Assembly: GCA_904419095.1 (NCBI GenBank) | Contig: CAJFQT010000031.1 | Location: 1-13,177, forward strand | Length of the DNA: 13,177 nt | Direction: 5' to 3' | Source: an uncultured Clostridia bacterium | GTDB taxonomy: Bacteria; Bacillota; Clostridia; TANB77; CAG-508 | Shown: in pieces, positions 12,569 to 13,177 of the stretch | Numbering within the stretch: position 1 is the first letter of the stretch | How the letters are laid out: each line of letters begins with the position of its first letter | Made by a program: the position numbers and the translations under genes | The notes under the pieces: model-generated | Database searches by the model: none | The model's input: the letters and a program-made list of their open reading frames with translations, nothing else | Told to the model about the DNA's origin: nothing

Positions 12569-13177
12569 ATGAAAGAAAAAGAATTTGAAAGATTACAAGA
12601 ACTAAAGAAAGCAGAAAAAGATTTACATTCAAAAGGATTTAAAAATATATGTGGAATAGATGAAGCAGGAAGAGGACCTCTAGCAGGTCCTGTTGTTATT
12701 GCAGGAGTAATTATGCCAGAAGATTCAATGATAGAAGGAGTAAATGATTCAAAAAAAGTATCAGAAAAAAAGAGAGAGCTATTATATGATAAAATAATTG
12801 AAGAAGCGATTAGTTATTCAGTAGCAATAATTGGACAAGATATAATAGATGATATAAACATACTAAATGCAACAAAAACAGGAGTAACAAAAGTAGTAGA
12901 GGGATTAGATGTAAAACCAAACCTTATCATAATAGATGCATTAGAACATATAGACACAAAAGGTATACCATATGAATCCATAATAAAAGGAGATGCAAAA
13001 TGTTACTCAATAGCAGCAGCATCAATTTTAGCAAAAGTCACAAGGGATAGAATAATGAGAGAATGGGATTTAGTATATCCACAATATGGATTTGCAAAGC
13101 ACAAAGGATATGGAACAGCACAACATATTGCAAATATTAAAGAATATGGAATATGCCCAATACATAGAAGAAGTTTT
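12569..13177 (+). CDS. rnhB: Ribonuclease HII, C-terminus beyond the window
   Basis: 203 codons are visible and the frame is still open at the window end. The protein shows the RNase HII signature GIDEAGRGPLAGPVVIAG with catalytic D31 and E32. Further on come the NDSKK motif (59-63), D123 in IIIDALEH, and KVTRD with D160, which completes the acidic set, then YPQYGF.KHKGYGT and the HRRSF end motif. The enzyme cuts RNA in RNA-DNA hybrids and at single ribonucleotides in DNA, removing primers and misincorporated ribonucleotides. Start: ATG 12569 immediately after the TAA of the prepilin gene, with GAGG (12557-12560) inside the upstream gene 8 bases away. This zero-gap arrangement implies translational coupling and shared transcription. 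Only a few C-terminal residues should be missing. Confidence 0.95.
   Translation, partial: MKEKEFERLQELKKAEKDLHSKGFKNICGIDEAGRGPLAGPVVIAGVIMPEDSMIEGVNDSKKVSEKKRELLYDKIIEEAISYSVAIIGQDIIDDINILNATKTGVTKVVEGLDVKPNLIIIDALEHIDTKGIPYESIIKGDAKCYSIAAASILAKVTRDRIMREWDLVYPQYGFAKHKGYGTAQHIANIKEYGICPIHRRSF

Noticed and set aside
1..13177. DGR template repeat or reverse transcriptase inside the window
   Set aside because: I looked for a second copy of the conserved terminus (TTCCGCGTGTCTCTTG) on both strands and for a reverse-transcriptase frame; neither is present.
1..13177. CRISPR array
   Set aside because: No regularly spaced direct repeats of 23-40 bases were seen anywhere in the window.

Overview
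The window joins two unlike pieces of DNA. Bases 1 to about 1660 are GC-rich. From about 1720 to the end the sequence is strongly AT-rich, with AGA/ATA/TTA codon preference and strong AGGAGG-type ribosome sites. The AT-rich part looks like the chromosome of an uncultured gut-type member of the Clostridia (Bacillota): it carries ClpE, HtrA, CDP-alcohol phosphatidyltransferase, RNase HII and prepilin-like proteins with the 'KGITL.ALVITIIV' signal. The GC-rich part looks like another Bacillota lineage or an acquired or misassembled fragment. One reading frame (minus, ending at 1525) is cut exactly at the junction.

GC-rich region (1-1660): the first 13 codons of a minus-strand gene (possibly an alpha-L-rhamnosidase); a small HTH regulator (324-749) that seems to lose its C-terminus; a tRNA-Trp 3' half (1007-1051, minus) followed by a terminator, which is the usual footprint of a tyrosine-recombinase attachment site; GGTGCTA repeats; and a compact locus with the layout of a type I toxin-antitoxin module. 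That locus has a 31-codon hydrophobic peptide gene (1320-1415) whose Shine-Dalgarno lies in a hairpin, faced by a consensus minus-strand promoter (1508-1536) that would make a short antisense RNA over the gene's 3' end.

AT-rich region: an AAA-ATPase-like/PD-(D/E)XK protein (2039-3718, +). Next comes a prepilin-like protein fused to a formylglycine-generating-enzyme/C-type-lectin-like domain (3949-5547, -). Its last ~50 codons have the features of a diversity-generating-retroelement (DGR) variable region: NNY codons, a GC jump, a conserved RV.LVV-type end and a palindrome directly after the stop. No reverse transcriptase or template repeat lies in the window, so it would be a remote target. 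Then follow pgsA-like (5894-6481, -), clpE-like (6566-8968, -), a membrane-anchored protein (9313-10170, +), htrA/degP-like (10424-11704, -), a second prepilin-like gene (12002-12568, +) and rnhB (12569 to the edge, +).

Both divergent promoter regions (clpE/9313 and htrA/pilin) contain a related small palindromic element. Copy A is 161 bp (9079-9239) with 9-bp ends GTTACARTT, a perfect 31-bp internal inverted repeat and a perfect 8-bp target duplication. Copy B is 56 bp (11844-11899), an internally deleted relative with a 7/8 target duplication. Together they define a MITE-like family that I do not recognise. The most interesting items are this family, the DGR-like pilin/lectin target, and the type I toxin-antitoxin candidate.
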